Assembly: GCA_028821405.1 (NCBI GenBank)
Contig: JAPPGK010000110.1
Location: forward strand, 1-47,319
Length of the DNA stretch: 47,319 bases
Direction: 5' to 3'
Source: Gammaproteobacteria bacterium
GTDB lineage: Bacteria > Pseudomonadota > Gammaproteobacteria > Pseudomonadales > Azotimanducaceae
Part shown: piece by piece, positions 35,922 through 44,861 of the stretch
Numbering within the stretch: position 1 is the first letter of the stretch
Layout of the letters: each line of letters starts with the position of its first letter
The notes under the pieces: generated by a model
What the model saw: only the letters and a program-made list of their open reading frames with translations
The model's database searches: none
What the model was told of the DNA's origin: nothing
Made by a program: the position numbers and the translations under genes

Positions 35922-35988
35922 CGGTTCGTGGGCCGTCGCCAGCGACCCGGCTTGTCATCGGCGACGGTTTCGTTTCTCATGGCACCCC

Positions 35989-37407
35989 ATGGGGGACGAA
36001 ATCCGCGAGCGCCACTTCAACGCCGAGCACTTCAGCCGGTTTCGACGCCGACTCGACGCCGAGACCGATCTGGTCGCCGAGCTCTTCCATGACAACGCCC
36101 TCAGTCGCCGAGGCGACATCGTCGGCTTCGAACTCGAGGCCTGGATCGTCGACGCCGACGGCCAGCCCCACGCGCAAAACCAGCGGCTGATCGAACACGT
36201 CGCCAATCCACTGGTCGTCCCCGAACTCGCGGCGTTCAACGTCGAACTGAACGGTTCACCGACGGCGTTGTCGGGCAATGTCTTCTCGCGGATCGACGAC
36301 GAGTTGTCCGCAACTTGGCAGATGTGCCGCCAGGGCGCCGCCGACCTGGGTTGCCGCTTGGTCACCATCGGCATCCTGCCCACGATTCGTCCGGACCTGC
36401 TGAACTCGAACTACATGTCGGCCATGGTTCGCTACCAGGCGCTGAACGACCGCGTGCTGGCGTTGCGCGACGGTGCCCCGCTGCACATCCGCATCACCAC
36501 CGGTGATGGCCTCGACATGATGCACGACGACGTGATGCTGGAGGCCGCGACCACGTCGTTCCAGATCCACCTGCAATGCAAGCCCGAGCGCGCCGTGCGT
36601 GATTTCAACGCCTCCATGGTCGCCTCCGCACCGATGGTTGCGCTGGCCGCGAACTCGCCGTTCCTGTTCGGCCGCTCGTTGTGGGAGGAGACCCGCATAC
36701 CCCTCTTCGAGCAAGCCGTGGCCGCCGGTCCCCGGGCGCCGGCGCGGGTCACCTTCGGCACCGGCTATGCCCAATCGTCACTCGTCGAGATCTTCCGCGA
36801 GAACCAGAACGACCACGTGATTCTGCTGCCTTTCGTGCAGCACGACGAACCGCCCCACAAGTATGCCCACGTGCGCTTCCAGAACGGCACGGTGTGGCGT
36901 TGGAACCGGCCGCTACTCGGCTTCGACTTCGACGGCCAGCCTCACCTGCGTATTGAACACCGGGTGGTGCCGGCCGGACCGACCATCCACGACTGCGTCG
37001 CCAACGCCGCCGCTTGGCTCGGCATGGTGCGCGGCCTCGTCGACCGCGACGATCCCATCGAGACGCGGATCGGTTTCGAGACCGCCAAGAACAACTTCTA
37101 CGCCGCGGCCAAGTTCGGACTGGATGCGCAACTCACCTGGATCGACGGCGTTGAACGCTCGGCGCGCGAGTTGCTCACCGACGAACTGCTGCCGCTTGCC
37201 GCCGATGCGCTGGCCAAACTCGATGTTCCAGACGCGGAGATCAAGCGCTACGTCGGCACGGCCCAGGCGCGGGTGGAACGGGACCGCACGGGAGCGCGTT
37301 GGCAGCGTGCCTGGGTGGCCAAGCACGGGTCCGACTGGGCTGCGCTGACCCGGGCATACGTGGACGCGCAGGACACCGGCGACCCGGTGCACGAGTGGCC
37401 CTTGTGA
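35989..37407 (+). CDS. GCS2-type glutamate-cysteine ligase family enzyme
   Basis: A carboxylate-amine ligase of the glutamine-synthetase-like fold, 472 residues from the ATG at 35989. VGFELEAWIVD is the first metal/ATP strand, followed by LVVPELAAFNVELNGSP and SRIDDELSATW. RYQALNDR, SFQIHLQCKP and NSPFLFGRSLWEETRIPLFE follow the COG2170 pattern. It likely joins glutamate or a related acid to an amine with ATP. Whether the product is gamma-glutamylcysteine cannot be told; the pairing with an M14-type deacylase four bases downstream points rather to a specialised small amide. No glutathione synthetase gene is present. Confidence 0.84.
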   Translation: MGDEIRERHFNAEHFSRFRRRLDAETDLVAELFHDNALSRRGDIVGFELEAWIVDADGQPHAQNQRLIEHVANPLVVPELAAFNVELNGSPTALSGNVFSRIDDELSATWQMCRQGAADLGCRLVTIGILPTIRPDLLNSNYMSAMVRYQALNDRVLALRDGAPLHIRITTGDGLDMMHDDVMLEAATTSFQIHLQCKPERAVRDFNASMVASAPMVALAANSPFLFGRSLWEETRIPLFEQAVAAGPRAPARVTFGTGYAQSSLVEIFRENQNDHVILLPFVQHDEPPHKYAHVRFQNGTVWRWNRPLLGFDFDGQPHLRIEHRVVPAGPTIHDCVANAAAWLGMVRGLVDRDDPIETRIGFETAKNNFYAAAKFGLDAQLTWIDGVERSARELLTDELLPLAADALAKLDVPDAEIKRYVGTAQARVERDRTGARWQRAWVAKHGSDWAALTRAYVDAQDTGDPVHEWPL

Positions 37408-37411
37408 CCGA

Positions 37412-38404
37412 ATGCGCCTGAACGTCGCCCGGACATTGCCGGACTCGCTGGCGGCGATGCCGGCCACGGCGCTCGCCGAGGAACTGGGCGGACCGACGCT
37501 GTTCGACTTGCGCAAGGGGGACCACGCCCCGCTGTTCGTCTCGGTACTCCTGCATGGCAACGAGATCTCCGGTTGGGATGCCCTCCGGGGCCTCCTCGAC
37601 GAGTTCCGCCAGGTGTCCGCCCTGCTGTTCCTCGCCAACCTCGACGCGGCCCGTGCAGGCGTTCGTGCGCTGCCCGACCAGGTCGACTTCAATCGCGTTT
37701 GGGAAGGCGGCGACACCGCCGAGGCTGCCCTCGCCCGGGAGGTCACCGCCCGCGTGGCGGCAGCGAACCCCTATCTCGCCGTCGATATCCACAACAATAC
37801 CGGCCAGAACCCGCCGTACTCCGTGGTTTGCCGAGCGGACAGGAAAACCCTGGGGTTCGCCGGCGCGTTCGCGCGACGCGTGCTGCTGGCAAGCCAGCCG
37901 GGCGGGTTCCAGACCCGCCGGTTCACGCGCTTCTGTACGGCGGTGACGGTCGAAGTCGGGACGCCCGACGACCCGGACAGCACGGCCCGTGCATCCGGTT
38001 TCCTGGCGAAGCTGCTCACGAGCTACCCCGACCCCCCCGCCGACGCCTGGAGTGCCGAGAAGTTGGCGTTGTTCGAGACCGTGGCCCGGGTCACCGTCGG
38101 CGACGCCACCGAGATCGAACCGACGATGCAGCGTTTCAACTTCCGGCGAGCCCCGGCCGGTGCAGCGCTGACCCGCAGCGGTCCGTTGCGCGCGCAGTCG
38201 GCGGACGGAACGTCTGTTGGCAGCCAATACTTCAGGTCGCACAACGGCGCGACCGTTCTGACACGGCCCACGATTCTCGCGATGTACACGCGTGACGTGG
38301 AGAGCGCCCAGCGGGACTGCCTTTGCTATTTCCTCGAACCCGTCGAGCGGGCCACCGAGCGCCCTGGCGGGCGCGTTGGGGTCGCCCCTACGAACCTGCA
38401 ATGA
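37412..38404 (+). CDS. Succinylglutamate desuccinylase/aspartoacylase-family zinc hydrolase (M14-like)
   Basis: A zinc-dependent amide hydrolase, 330 residues from the ATG at 37412, four bases after the GCS2 stop, so translation is probably coupled. Zinc ligands are in SVLLHGNEISGWDAL (His, Glu) and AVDIHNNTGQNPP (His); the general-base Glu is in TVEVGTP. The family removes acyl groups from amino acids (AstE, aspartoacylase). The last dozen residues (GGRVGVAPTNLQ) are encoded by a REP-like element and are probably not functional. The 3' end overlaps the convergent SelD-fusion gene by 17 bases. Confidence 0.87.
   Translation: MRLNVARTLPDSLAAMPATALAEELGGPTLFDLRKGDHAPLFVSVLLHGNEISGWDALRGLLDEFRQVSALLFLANLDAARAGVRALPDQVDFNRVWEGGDTAEAALAREVTARVAAANPYLAVDIHNNTGQNPPYSVVCRADRKTLGFAGAFARRVLLASQPGGFQTRRFTRFCTAVTVEVGTPDDPDSTARASGFLAKLLTSYPDPPADAWSAEKLALFETVARVTVGDATEIEPTMQRFNFRRAPAGAALTRSGPLRAQSADGTSVGSQYFRSHNGATVLTRPTILAMYTRDVESAQRDCLCYFLEPVERATERPGGRVGVAPTNLQ
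38362..38392. repeat. REP-like element inside the 3' end of a gene
   Basis: The tail ggggtcgcccctacg (38379 on) matches the dispersed element at 15379-15400 and 20764-20776. Here it forms the last codons of the M14-like gene and reaches into the end of the opposing SelD-fusion gene. Confidence 0.5.
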
Positions 38405-40565
38405 TGTCTAGGCCGTGGGAGGTGACTTCCCCGATGATGCCGGCCGTGGCATAGCCCTCGCGCCTCAGCGCCTGCACGCAATCGTCGGCCGCGTGGGCGG
38501 GCACACCCGCAAGCAAGCCGCCCGATGTCTGGGGATCCGCCAACAGGCGTAGCGCCGGCGCGCCCGCTGCACCGCCCCTGATCTGGTAGTCCTCCAACGC
38601 CTGGTCGTTGTTCGCCTGGAGAGAGCTTTCGATGCCCGATTCGATCATCGCAAGGGCACCGGGCAGCGCTGGTACGTGGTTCGCCCGGACCGTCGCGCCG
38701 GAACCGGATGCCCGCGTCATCTCGGACAGGTGCCCCGCCAACCCGAACCCCGTCACGTCGGTGCATCCCCTTGCGCCGTGCGCGCGCAATATCTCGGCTG
38801 CACGGGCGTTGGAACTGTCCATGTGATCGATGGCCGCGAGCAGGTGTTCGGCCCGGGTACGGCCCACCATGGCGCCAGCCAGCAGCGTTCCGGTGCCGAT
38901 CGCGCTCGTCAGGACGAGTTTCTCGCCTGGACTCAAGCCGCCCTTCACCAGTGGCTCGTCCGAGAGCGTTCCCGTGACGCTGAACGACAACCCCAACTCG
39001 GCGCCCTCCGCGGAATGGCCGCCGACGAGATCCACCCCGTGCGCCGTGAAGACGTCGAGGGCACCCGACATCATCTGGAACAGGTCGTCCTCCATCATTC
39101 GGTCCGCCATCAGCGGTACGGTCGCGATGGCCAGGGCGAACTTCGGCACCGCGCCCATCGCGAACAGATCGTTCAATGCATGGTGCGCGCTGACCCGCCC
39201 AAAGCGGTAGGGATCGTCGATCATCGCCCGGAAGCCGTCGCAACTCATTGCCAGGGTGCCCGTCCCGACTTGCACCACCGCAGCGTCTTCGCCGATGCCC
39301 GACAACGTTGAGGTCGATACCGGCACCTCGAGCCGGTTCAGCACCGCGTTCAAACTGTCGGCGCCAATTTTCGAGCCGCATCCCCCACAGCGCATCGCAG
39401 CCGGCAAATCACCATCAAGCGCCGCCGATACTTGAGGTATTTTCTCCGCCATGTTCGGCAAATTACTGAATTTACGCATGAAGCGTCGGTCAATCCACTG
39501 TTTGACGGACCAGACCCAAGCACCCGACGCGTGGTACTTCCCCCGACTCGCCACGGCATCGCCGACACCTAAACCCACAATCGCCATGGCGTGGCGTTGC
39601 GCGCGAAAGCGGCGCATGCGCCTGCCCGTTGCGAAGCGCCGCAGGTTCTGCGCGAGAAACGGACCTTGGCGTACGGCGTATACCCCCGACTTCGGTCGCG
39701 GCGCCTCGGCGGAATGGGACACGTCGCCGGCCGCGAAGATCTCGGGGTGCGACGTGGATTGCAGGTATTGGTTGATCGACACGAACCCTGCCGTGTCGGT
39801 GGCGATTCCCGCTGCGGCGAACCATGGGGGTGCCTCCACGCCGGTGGTCCAAAGGGCGTGATCAACCGCGATTGCCGTGTCGCCCGCGATCAGCTGGCCG
39901 TCAACCGCCTTCGTGACCCGGGCCCCGGTCACCAACGAGATACCCCGTTTCTTGAGCGCATCCTTCAGCCGGCGACGCGGCTTTGCCGCCATGCCGCGCA
40001 GGATGTCCTCGTCGGCGTCCAGAAGCGTGCAACGGGTGCCAGGGTAGCGGTGACTGATGGCAAGCGCCAGTTCGACGCCGCCCGGCCCCGCCCCGACGAC
40101 ACCCAACCGCCCCGGCGGGGCGCCGCCGGCGGTGAGTTCCTTCCACACCGGCAGAAAACGACCGATGGGTTTGACCGGCGTACTGAAACCCGACGCGAAG
40201 CGTTCTCCGGGAACACCGCCCGTATTGATGGCCAACACGTCGTAGCGCAATGGCGGACGATCGCCGAAGAGAATCCGCTTTTCGGCCGTATCGATACCGG
40301 ACGCCTCCGCCGCAATGAATCTGGCATGTGCGAACCGGGCGAGTTTCGCCAGGTCGACGTGAATCTCATCCCAGTCGTAGGCACCCGCCACAAAGCCGGG
40401 GAGCATTCCGGTGTACGGCGAGTGGGGTTCTCTGGCGACGATGGTGAGACGCAACCCGGGTTCGGGCCGCATGCCAAATCGTTTCAACACCTGCACATTG
40501 GCGTGGCCGCCGCCGAGCAGGACGACATCACGGAGTGGCGGGGCGGCTTTGGACTTCATATCCAT
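38388..40565 (-). CDS. selD: FAD-dependent NADH-dehydrogenase-like oxidoreductase fused to selenide, water dikinase (SelD)
   Basis: A 725-residue two-domain protein. Residues ~12-375 form a type-II NADH-dehydrogenase-like flavoprotein with two Rossmann motifs (LLGGGHANV, VVGAGPGGVELAL) and the C-terminal FAD motif IFAAGDVS. From ~388 onward is SelD, which makes selenophosphate from selenide and ATP: RCGGCGSKI places C396 three residues before K399, as Cys17/Lys20 in E. coli SelD. Later motifs are GIGEDAAVV, the Asp in SCDGFRAM, VGGHSAEGAELG, DVTGFGLAGH and ADPQTSGGLL. The catalytic residue is Cys, not selenocysteine. The oxidoreductase may supply or handle reduced selenium. No selA, selB or mnmH lies in the window. 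Confidence 0.93.
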   Translation of the reverse strand: MDMKSKAAPPLRDVVLLGGGHANVQVLKRFGMRPEPGLRLTIVAREPHSPYTGMLPGFVAGAYDWDEIHVDLAKLARFAHARFIAAEASGIDTAEKRILFGDRPPLRYDVLAINTGGVPGERFASGFSTPVKPIGRFLPVWKELTAGGAPPGRLGVVGAGPGGVELALAISHRYPGTRCTLLDADEDILRGMAAKPRRRLKDALKKRGISLVTGARVTKAVDGQLIAGDTAIAVDHALWTTGVEAPPWFAAAGIATDTAGFVSINQYLQSTSHPEIFAAGDVSHSAEAPRPKSGVYAVRQGPFLAQNLRRFATGRRMRRFRAQRHAMAIVGLGVGDAVASRGKYHASGAWVWSVKQWIDRRFMRKFSNLPNMAEKIPQVSAALDGDLPAAMRCGGCGSKIGADSLNAVLNRLEVPVSTSTLSGIGEDAAVVQVGTGTLAMSCDGFRAMIDDPYRFGRVSAHHALNDLFAMGAVPKFALAIATVPLMADRMMEDDLFQMMSGALDVFTAHGVDLVGGHSAEGAELGLSFSVTGTLSDEPLVKGGLSPGEKLVLTSAIGTGTLLAGAMVGRTRAEHLLAAIDHMDSSNARAAEILRAHGARGCTDVTGFGLAGHLSEMTRASGSGATVRANHVPALPGALAMIESGIESSLQANNDQALEDYQIRGGAAGAPALRLLADPQTSGGLLAGVPAHAADDCVQALRREGYATAGIIGEVTSHGLDIIAGS

Positions 40566-40621
40566 CGCATGGGCGACCCTTGTCGTCGCCCGAAAAGCGC
40601 TCGGCCGCGCGTGTTGAACGA

Positions 40622-40670
40622 GTCCGGGGCGACGTCCCGCCCTTCGGGGGCGCTAGGGGCCCTCCTACGG
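40622..40670. repeat. REP-like GC-rich element
   Basis: The reverse strand reads cgtaggagggcccctagcgc, then a short cccccgaaggg hairpin-like stretch and cgtcgcccc. It shares the GTAGGAG head of the other elements and lies in the gap after the redoxin gene stop and before the SelD-fusion start. Confidence 0.4.
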
Positions 40671-40711
40671 AACTTTGCTCAACTGTCGACATGGGGCGCC
40701 GCTCAGGAACG

Positions 40712-41326
40712 CTAGTGGTGGTGCTTCTCGCGGGGTGTGGATTTCTCGCCCCGTGCCGGAAAGTTGATCAGGCAACCGATGGCGGCGACGGATTTCACCA
40801 TCGGCTGCTCGCCTGCCAAGACCGCTGCGAGAGCATCGATCACGTAGTGGTTGTCGGCTTTCTCGCGCTGGCGTTCGTACACCAGCCGATCATTGATGGG
40901 ACCGCGATAGGCGACGGATCGGGATCGCGTGTCGATCACGAACGCCTCCGCCGTGCGGGTGAAGAGAAGTGCTTCGCCAATGTCCTGTGTCTCGTCGATC
41001 AGGATGGGCAGGTCGATGCCCCACTCCTCGGCCTCTTCGCGAACGGACTCCTGATCGTCCTGCAGATTCGAGTTGATCATCAGGAAGCGAACCGGGTCGC
41101 CCTTGAATCGTTCCCGCACGGCAGCCAGGTCGATCAATGCGTTGCGCACCACCGGGCAGCCGTTCCCCTGCACCGTGAGTACCACCGCCTTGGCATCGCC
41201 GTCATCAAAGAGTTCTTGGGCGGTGCCCGTTTGGTCAGTGAGGACGAAGTTGTCCACCCGCATGGCCGAAACCGACGCCGCCAGCAACGCGGCTAACGCC
41301 GCCACCAGGGGTAGACGATGGGTCAT
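40712..41326 (-). CDS. Exported thioredoxin-like redoxin (AhpC/TSA-type)
   Basis: A 204-residue protein with a signal peptide (LPLVAALAALLAASVSA). The core is a thioredoxin fold: VDNFVLTDQTGTAQELF, VVLTVQGNGCPVVRNALIDL with a single active-site Cys followed by Pro, and VRFLMINSNLQDD. A second Cys (AAIGCLINFP) occurs near the C-terminus, the pattern of periplasmic redoxins with a distant resolving cysteine. The C-terminus ends KHHH, possibly metal-binding. Predicted role: periplasmic thiol or peroxide chemistry. It lies upstream of the SelD fusion on the same strand, 146 bp apart. Confidence 0.82.
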   Translation of the reverse strand: MTHRLPLVAALAALLAASVSAMRVDNFVLTDQTGTAQELFDDGDAKAVVLTVQGNGCPVVRNALIDLAAVRERFKGDPVRFLMINSNLQDDQESVREEAEEWGIDLPILIDETQDIGEALLFTRTAEAFVIDTRSRSVAYRGPINDRLVYERQREKADNHYVIDALAAVLAGEQPMVKSVAAIGCLINFPARGEKSTPREKHHH

Positions 41327-41419
41327 GCCAACGGTCCCGAGATTCTCGGCGGCAGTATATCAGCCGATCCAGCACCCAAACAGGAATCGCCCCTTCGGAC
41401 CCCGCCAAGCGCTGCCTCA

Positions 41420-41438
41420 GGAAGGTACCTGGCCTTCC
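41420..41438 (-). terminator. Short stem-loop downstream of the MFS gene
   Basis: ggaagg (41420-41425) and ccttcc (41433-41438) pair around a 7-base loop, ~57 bp past the MFS stop. No T-run follows, so termination is possible but not clear. Confidence 0.3.
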
Positions 41439-41494
41439 CCAAACCGGATGAGCGGCACACCAACCGCCTCGACGAAACCATCCCGATCCCGCAG

Positions 41495-42679
41495 TCAACG
41501 CGCCCATGTCGATGCGCCCGGGTGCCACCGCCACGCCCAGACCAATACCGCCGTCGTCGCCAGGACCGGCGGTATCGATGCCCACAGCACGGCGTTCCAG
41601 CCGAAAAGCTGCATCACCATACCCGCGCTCAACGACGCAACCGCCGAAAGCCCGAACACGCTGAAATCGTTGACCGCCTGCGCCCGGAACTTCTCGGCCG
41701 GCTGATGGGCTCTCGCAAGAAGCGTCGTGCCGCCGATGAACAGGAAGTTCCAGCCGACGCCCAGTGCCACCATGGACACACCGTAGTGAAGTACCTCGCG
41801 CCCGAGAAACCCAACGGCGACCATGACGCCGTAGATTCCCGTACCCGCGAGCATCACGCGGACGGCCCCGAATCGGCCGATCAGCACACCGGTGAAGAGG
41901 GAGGGGATGTACATTGCCAGGACATGGGCTTGTACCACCGATGCCGCCGTGGACAGTGGATAGCCATCGGCGACATGCATGGCCAGCGGTGCCGCCGTCA
42001 TCACGAAAACCATGACGCCCTGCCCCACGACGGATCCCAGCACCGGCACCACGAAAACCCGTCGTGCCACCATTTGCCGCAACCCTCGCACCTTGACGCT
42101 CGCCTGACGTGATGTCGGTGTCGCGACATCGCGATACAGCAGCAGCAGGCAGCAGGCAACCCCGAAGCACGCCGCGATCGCCATGAAGGTGCCAGCGAAA
42201 GGCGCCCCGCCGATCCAAGATTCCCCTCGCACCGCGAACTCGGGTCCGAGCATCGCGCCCGCAATGGACCCCAAGAGGATCACCGACACGGCCTGGGGGG
42301 CATAGGCCTCGCGGACGCTCTCGGCGGCCGCGAACCGGTATTGCTGCGAGAACGCCGCGGCGAAGCCGACGAACACGCCACCGACGCAGAACAACACGAA
42401 ACCCGATGTCGTCATCGCCGCTGTCGAGACCAGGGCACCGATCAATCCCAGCGCAGCGCCACAGGCAAAGCCGCGGGCACGACCGATCTTCGACATCAGC
42501 CAGGCCGCCGGTACCGTGCCCACCGCCGTGCCGACGACGAACAGCGACAGAGGCAGGGTCGAAAGCGCAGGCGTCGGCGCAAGCGTGCGGCCGACGATCC
42601 CACCCAGGGAAACCAGGGAAATCGTGGCCGTGATCGCGGCGACCTGTGCGACAAGCAGGATCGCAATGTTGCGTTTCAG
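41495..42679 (-). CDS. MFS transporter; start codon unconventional
   Basis: A major-facilitator-superfamily permease. A GTG at 42523 would give 342 residues lacking the first helix. The same frame continues upstream as LLKRNIAILLVAQVAAITAT and SLVSLGGIVGRTLAP, which is clearly TM1 and the following loop of an MFS protein, but no ATG, GTG or TTG precedes it before the stop near 42753. I place the start provisionally at the CTG at 42679 (394 residues, a normal length). Later segments (VPAAWLMSKIGRARGF with the loop-2 G-x-x-x-G-R-R-like motif; WNFLFIGGTTLL; NDFSVFGLSAVASLSAG) fit the DHA1-like efflux pattern. Either a rare start codon is used or the original start has been lost. Confidence 0.72.
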   Translation of the reverse strand: MKRNIAILLVAQVAAITATISLVSLGGIVGRTLAPTPALSTLPLSLFVVGTAVGTVPAAWLMSKIGRARGFACGAALGLIGALVSTAAMTTSGFVLFCVGGVFVGFAAAFSQQYRFAAAESVREAYAPQAVSVILLGSIAGAMLGPEFAVRGESWIGGAPFAGTFMAIAACFGVACCLLLLYRDVATPTSRQASVKVRGLRQMVARRVFVVPVLGSVVGQGVMVFVMTAAPLAMHVADGYPLSTAASVVQAHVLAMYIPSLFTGVLIGRFGAVRVMLAGTGIYGVMVAVGFLGREVLHYGVSMVALGVGWNFLFIGGTTLLARAHQPAEKFRAQAVNDFSVFGLSAVASLSAGMVMQLFGWNAVLWASIPPVLATTAVLVWAWRWHPGASTWAR

Positions 42680-42760
42680 TAGCTCGGCGAGAATGTGAGC
42701 ACCTTCGGTCTTGCGTTCGTGGCTCGACCTGGGGTCAGGTTCCTCGACGCAACACGACGG

Positions 42761-44722
42761 TCAGCGTCGTTGATTCCGGGCAGCCTCGACGTCCGGCCCG
42801 GTATGGCGGTCAAAGAAGGCCAGCATCTTCGTGTACATTTCGCGTCGGTTTTCACGCTGCCCGAATCCGTGTCCCTCCATGGATTCGACGTGCCAGACTT
42901 CAACCGGTCGCCCCGCCGCTCTCAACGCCCTGCGCATAGCCTTCGCCTGCGCCAAGGGTACGCGGGTGTCTTGGCCGCCGTGAACGAGCATCACGGCGGC
43001 TTCGATCCGCTCCGCGTTGTGCGCTGGGGAACGGGCACGCAACTCGGATGTGTCTTCGCCAACGGCGGCTTTCAGGTAGTTCAAGCCGCGGCGAAGCCTT
43101 GGGATGTCGCCCTTGCTCAACGCCATCTCGAGGTCGTAGACACCGACATAGCCCACCGCGCAGCGGTACAGGTCCGGTTCCCGGAATGCACCCGTCAACG
43201 CGGCGTAGCCGCCGTAGCTACCGCCGTAGATGCAGAGCCGGTCGGGATCCGCGATTCCCGCCGAGACCGCCCATCGGGTCGCATCGGTCACGTCATCCTG
43301 CATCTCGCGGCCCCAGCGGCCGTAGCCGGCATGCAGGAACTGCCTGCCGTAGCCACCCGACCCGCGAAAGTTGACCTGCAGCACGGCGTAGCCCCGGGAC
43401 GCGAACAGCTGTGCCTCGTAGTCGAAGCCCCAGTAGTCCCGAACGCCGTGGGGACCGCCATGAACCAGGACGATCATGGGCAAGGGATCGGCTTGTGTCC
43501 AACCCGCCGGGGTCGTCAGGTATCCATGGACGACAGTGCCGTCGCGCGTCGTGAGTTCAACCGGTTCCATGGGGTTCAGGTCCTTCGTCGAGAGCCACGG
43601 TCGGGCCTGCAACAGCTCGACGACACGGTTGTTTTCCAACTCCACCAAGTAGAAGGTCGCCGGTGTCAGGTCCCCGTACACCACGACCACGGCGCTCGCA
43701 CCGTCACTCGTCAGGCTGGTGAAGCGCACGTCCTCGCCCGGAAACGCGGCTCGGATGCGCCGGTGGGCGATCGCCAGCTTCGAGTCGGGTTCCACATAGT
43801 GATAGTCGGGGTAGTGCTTGTCGTAACGAACGGCAATGAGCCGGTTGTCGGCGTCGACAATCGCCGCGCCGATGTCGACCGTCGGCTCGTGAAACAACGT
43901 CTCCTTCTCGCCCGTGCCCGGGTGCCACCGCACCAGACTCGACGTCTCGGTCGCGACGTTGTCGACGGCGTAGAACCAGCCGTCGCCCAACTCGGCCAGA
44001 GGAGTGACCACGCCTTTGTCAACGGGTCCGGAGGAGACCAGGTCGGTGCCCTCGGGCCGTCTGTAGTAGACCTCGGTGACGTTGTCGTCTGTCTCGCCGA
44101 TTTCGAAGCGTACCTCGCCGCCGCGGTCGGCAACGAATCGGGACGTCGGATAGCGCCCGTTGGCAACAAGATCCAGTTGGCCGCTACGGATGTTCAAGCG
44201 GTAGGCACGGCCCGGGCGCAAACTGGCGCCGAACGGCGTGGTGCCGATCAACACATGCCGAGGCTGATCGGGCAACATGTGGAGAATCTCGGCGAAGGCT
44301 CGGGTTCGTTTCGTCCGGCCCACCCGCGCCGCTAGTCCGCCGCGGTCACCGTAGCCGAAGAGTACCGCGGCATCGCCGCCGTCCGCGTTTAGCCCGTAGA
44401 TCTCCCCCGTCAGGAAGCTGAAATCGGTTCGACCCGGTATGCGCACCGCGGGCTGAACCAAAATGCGTTCGGCCGTTGCCCAGTGGAAGTCAGCAATGTC
44501 CCAGTTCTTGCCGAAATGGGTCCGATACAGAATCTGGTTCCGTGCGAGTTCGATGACGGTCAGGTATTCGAAGTCATCCATCTTGGTGGTCACTGCGAGG
44601 TATTTACCCGTTGGCGAAATACGTGCCTGCTCGTAGTCGGGGTAGCGCGTGAAGTGGTCCACGGGCGGGAGTGCCGCCACTCCGACGGAACAAAGGGCGG
44701 CGACGGTCAGCATCAATCGCAT
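42761..44722 (-). CDS. Exported S9-family prolyl-oligopeptidase-like peptidase
   Basis: A serine peptidase of 653 residues from the ATG at 44722, with a signal peptide (MRLMLTVAALCSVGVAAL). The N-half is a beta-propeller (ARISPTGKYLAV, then repeated strands). The C-half is an alpha/beta hydrolase: PMIVLVHGGPHGVRDYWGFD (oxyanion region), the nucleophile in CIYGGSYGGYAAL, the Asp in HGGQDTRVPLAQA and the His in MEGHGFGQREN. It belongs to the acylaminoacyl-peptidase/DPP-like group. Predicted to cleave short peptides in the periplasm. The frame is intact and the length normal. Confidence 0.92.
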   Translation of the reverse strand: MRLMLTVAALCSVGVAALPPVDHFTRYPDYEQARISPTGKYLAVTTKMDDFEYLTVIELARNQILYRTHFGKNWDIADFHWATAERILVQPAVRIPGRTDFSFLTGEIYGLNADGGDAAVLFGYGDRGGLAARVGRTKRTRAFAEILHMLPDQPRHVLIGTTPFGASLRPGRAYRLNIRSGQLDLVANGRYPTSRFVADRGGEVRFEIGETDDNVTEVYYRRPEGTDLVSSGPVDKGVVTPLAELGDGWFYAVDNVATETSSLVRWHPGTGEKETLFHEPTVDIGAAIVDADNRLIAVRYDKHYPDYHYVEPDSKLAIAHRRIRAAFPGEDVRFTSLTSDGASAVVVVYGDLTPATFYLVELENNRVVELLQARPWLSTKDLNPMEPVELTTRDGTVVHGYLTTPAGWTQADPLPMIVLVHGGPHGVRDYWGFDYEAQLFASRGYAVLQVNFRGSGGYGRQFLHAGYGRWGREMQDDVTDATRWAVSAGIADPDRLCIYGGSYGGYAALTGAFREPDLYRCAVGYVGVYDLEMALSKGDIPRLRRGLNYLKAAVGEDTSELRARSPAHNAERIEAAVMLVHGGQDTRVPLAQAKAMRRALRAAGRPVEVWHVESMEGHGFGQRENRREMYTKMLAFFDRHTGPDVEAARNQRR

Positions 44723-44861
44723 GGCGCAAACGTCCAGATCGCTACGGCGATGTCGGGCCAGCTACGCGGATATCATGACATGGCTCGCGCTGCCGTGGGG
44801 CCCCGGGCGAGGGCGTTCTTGCTGACACTCCCCGTGCGGCGAGGACCGACTGCGCGCCGCA

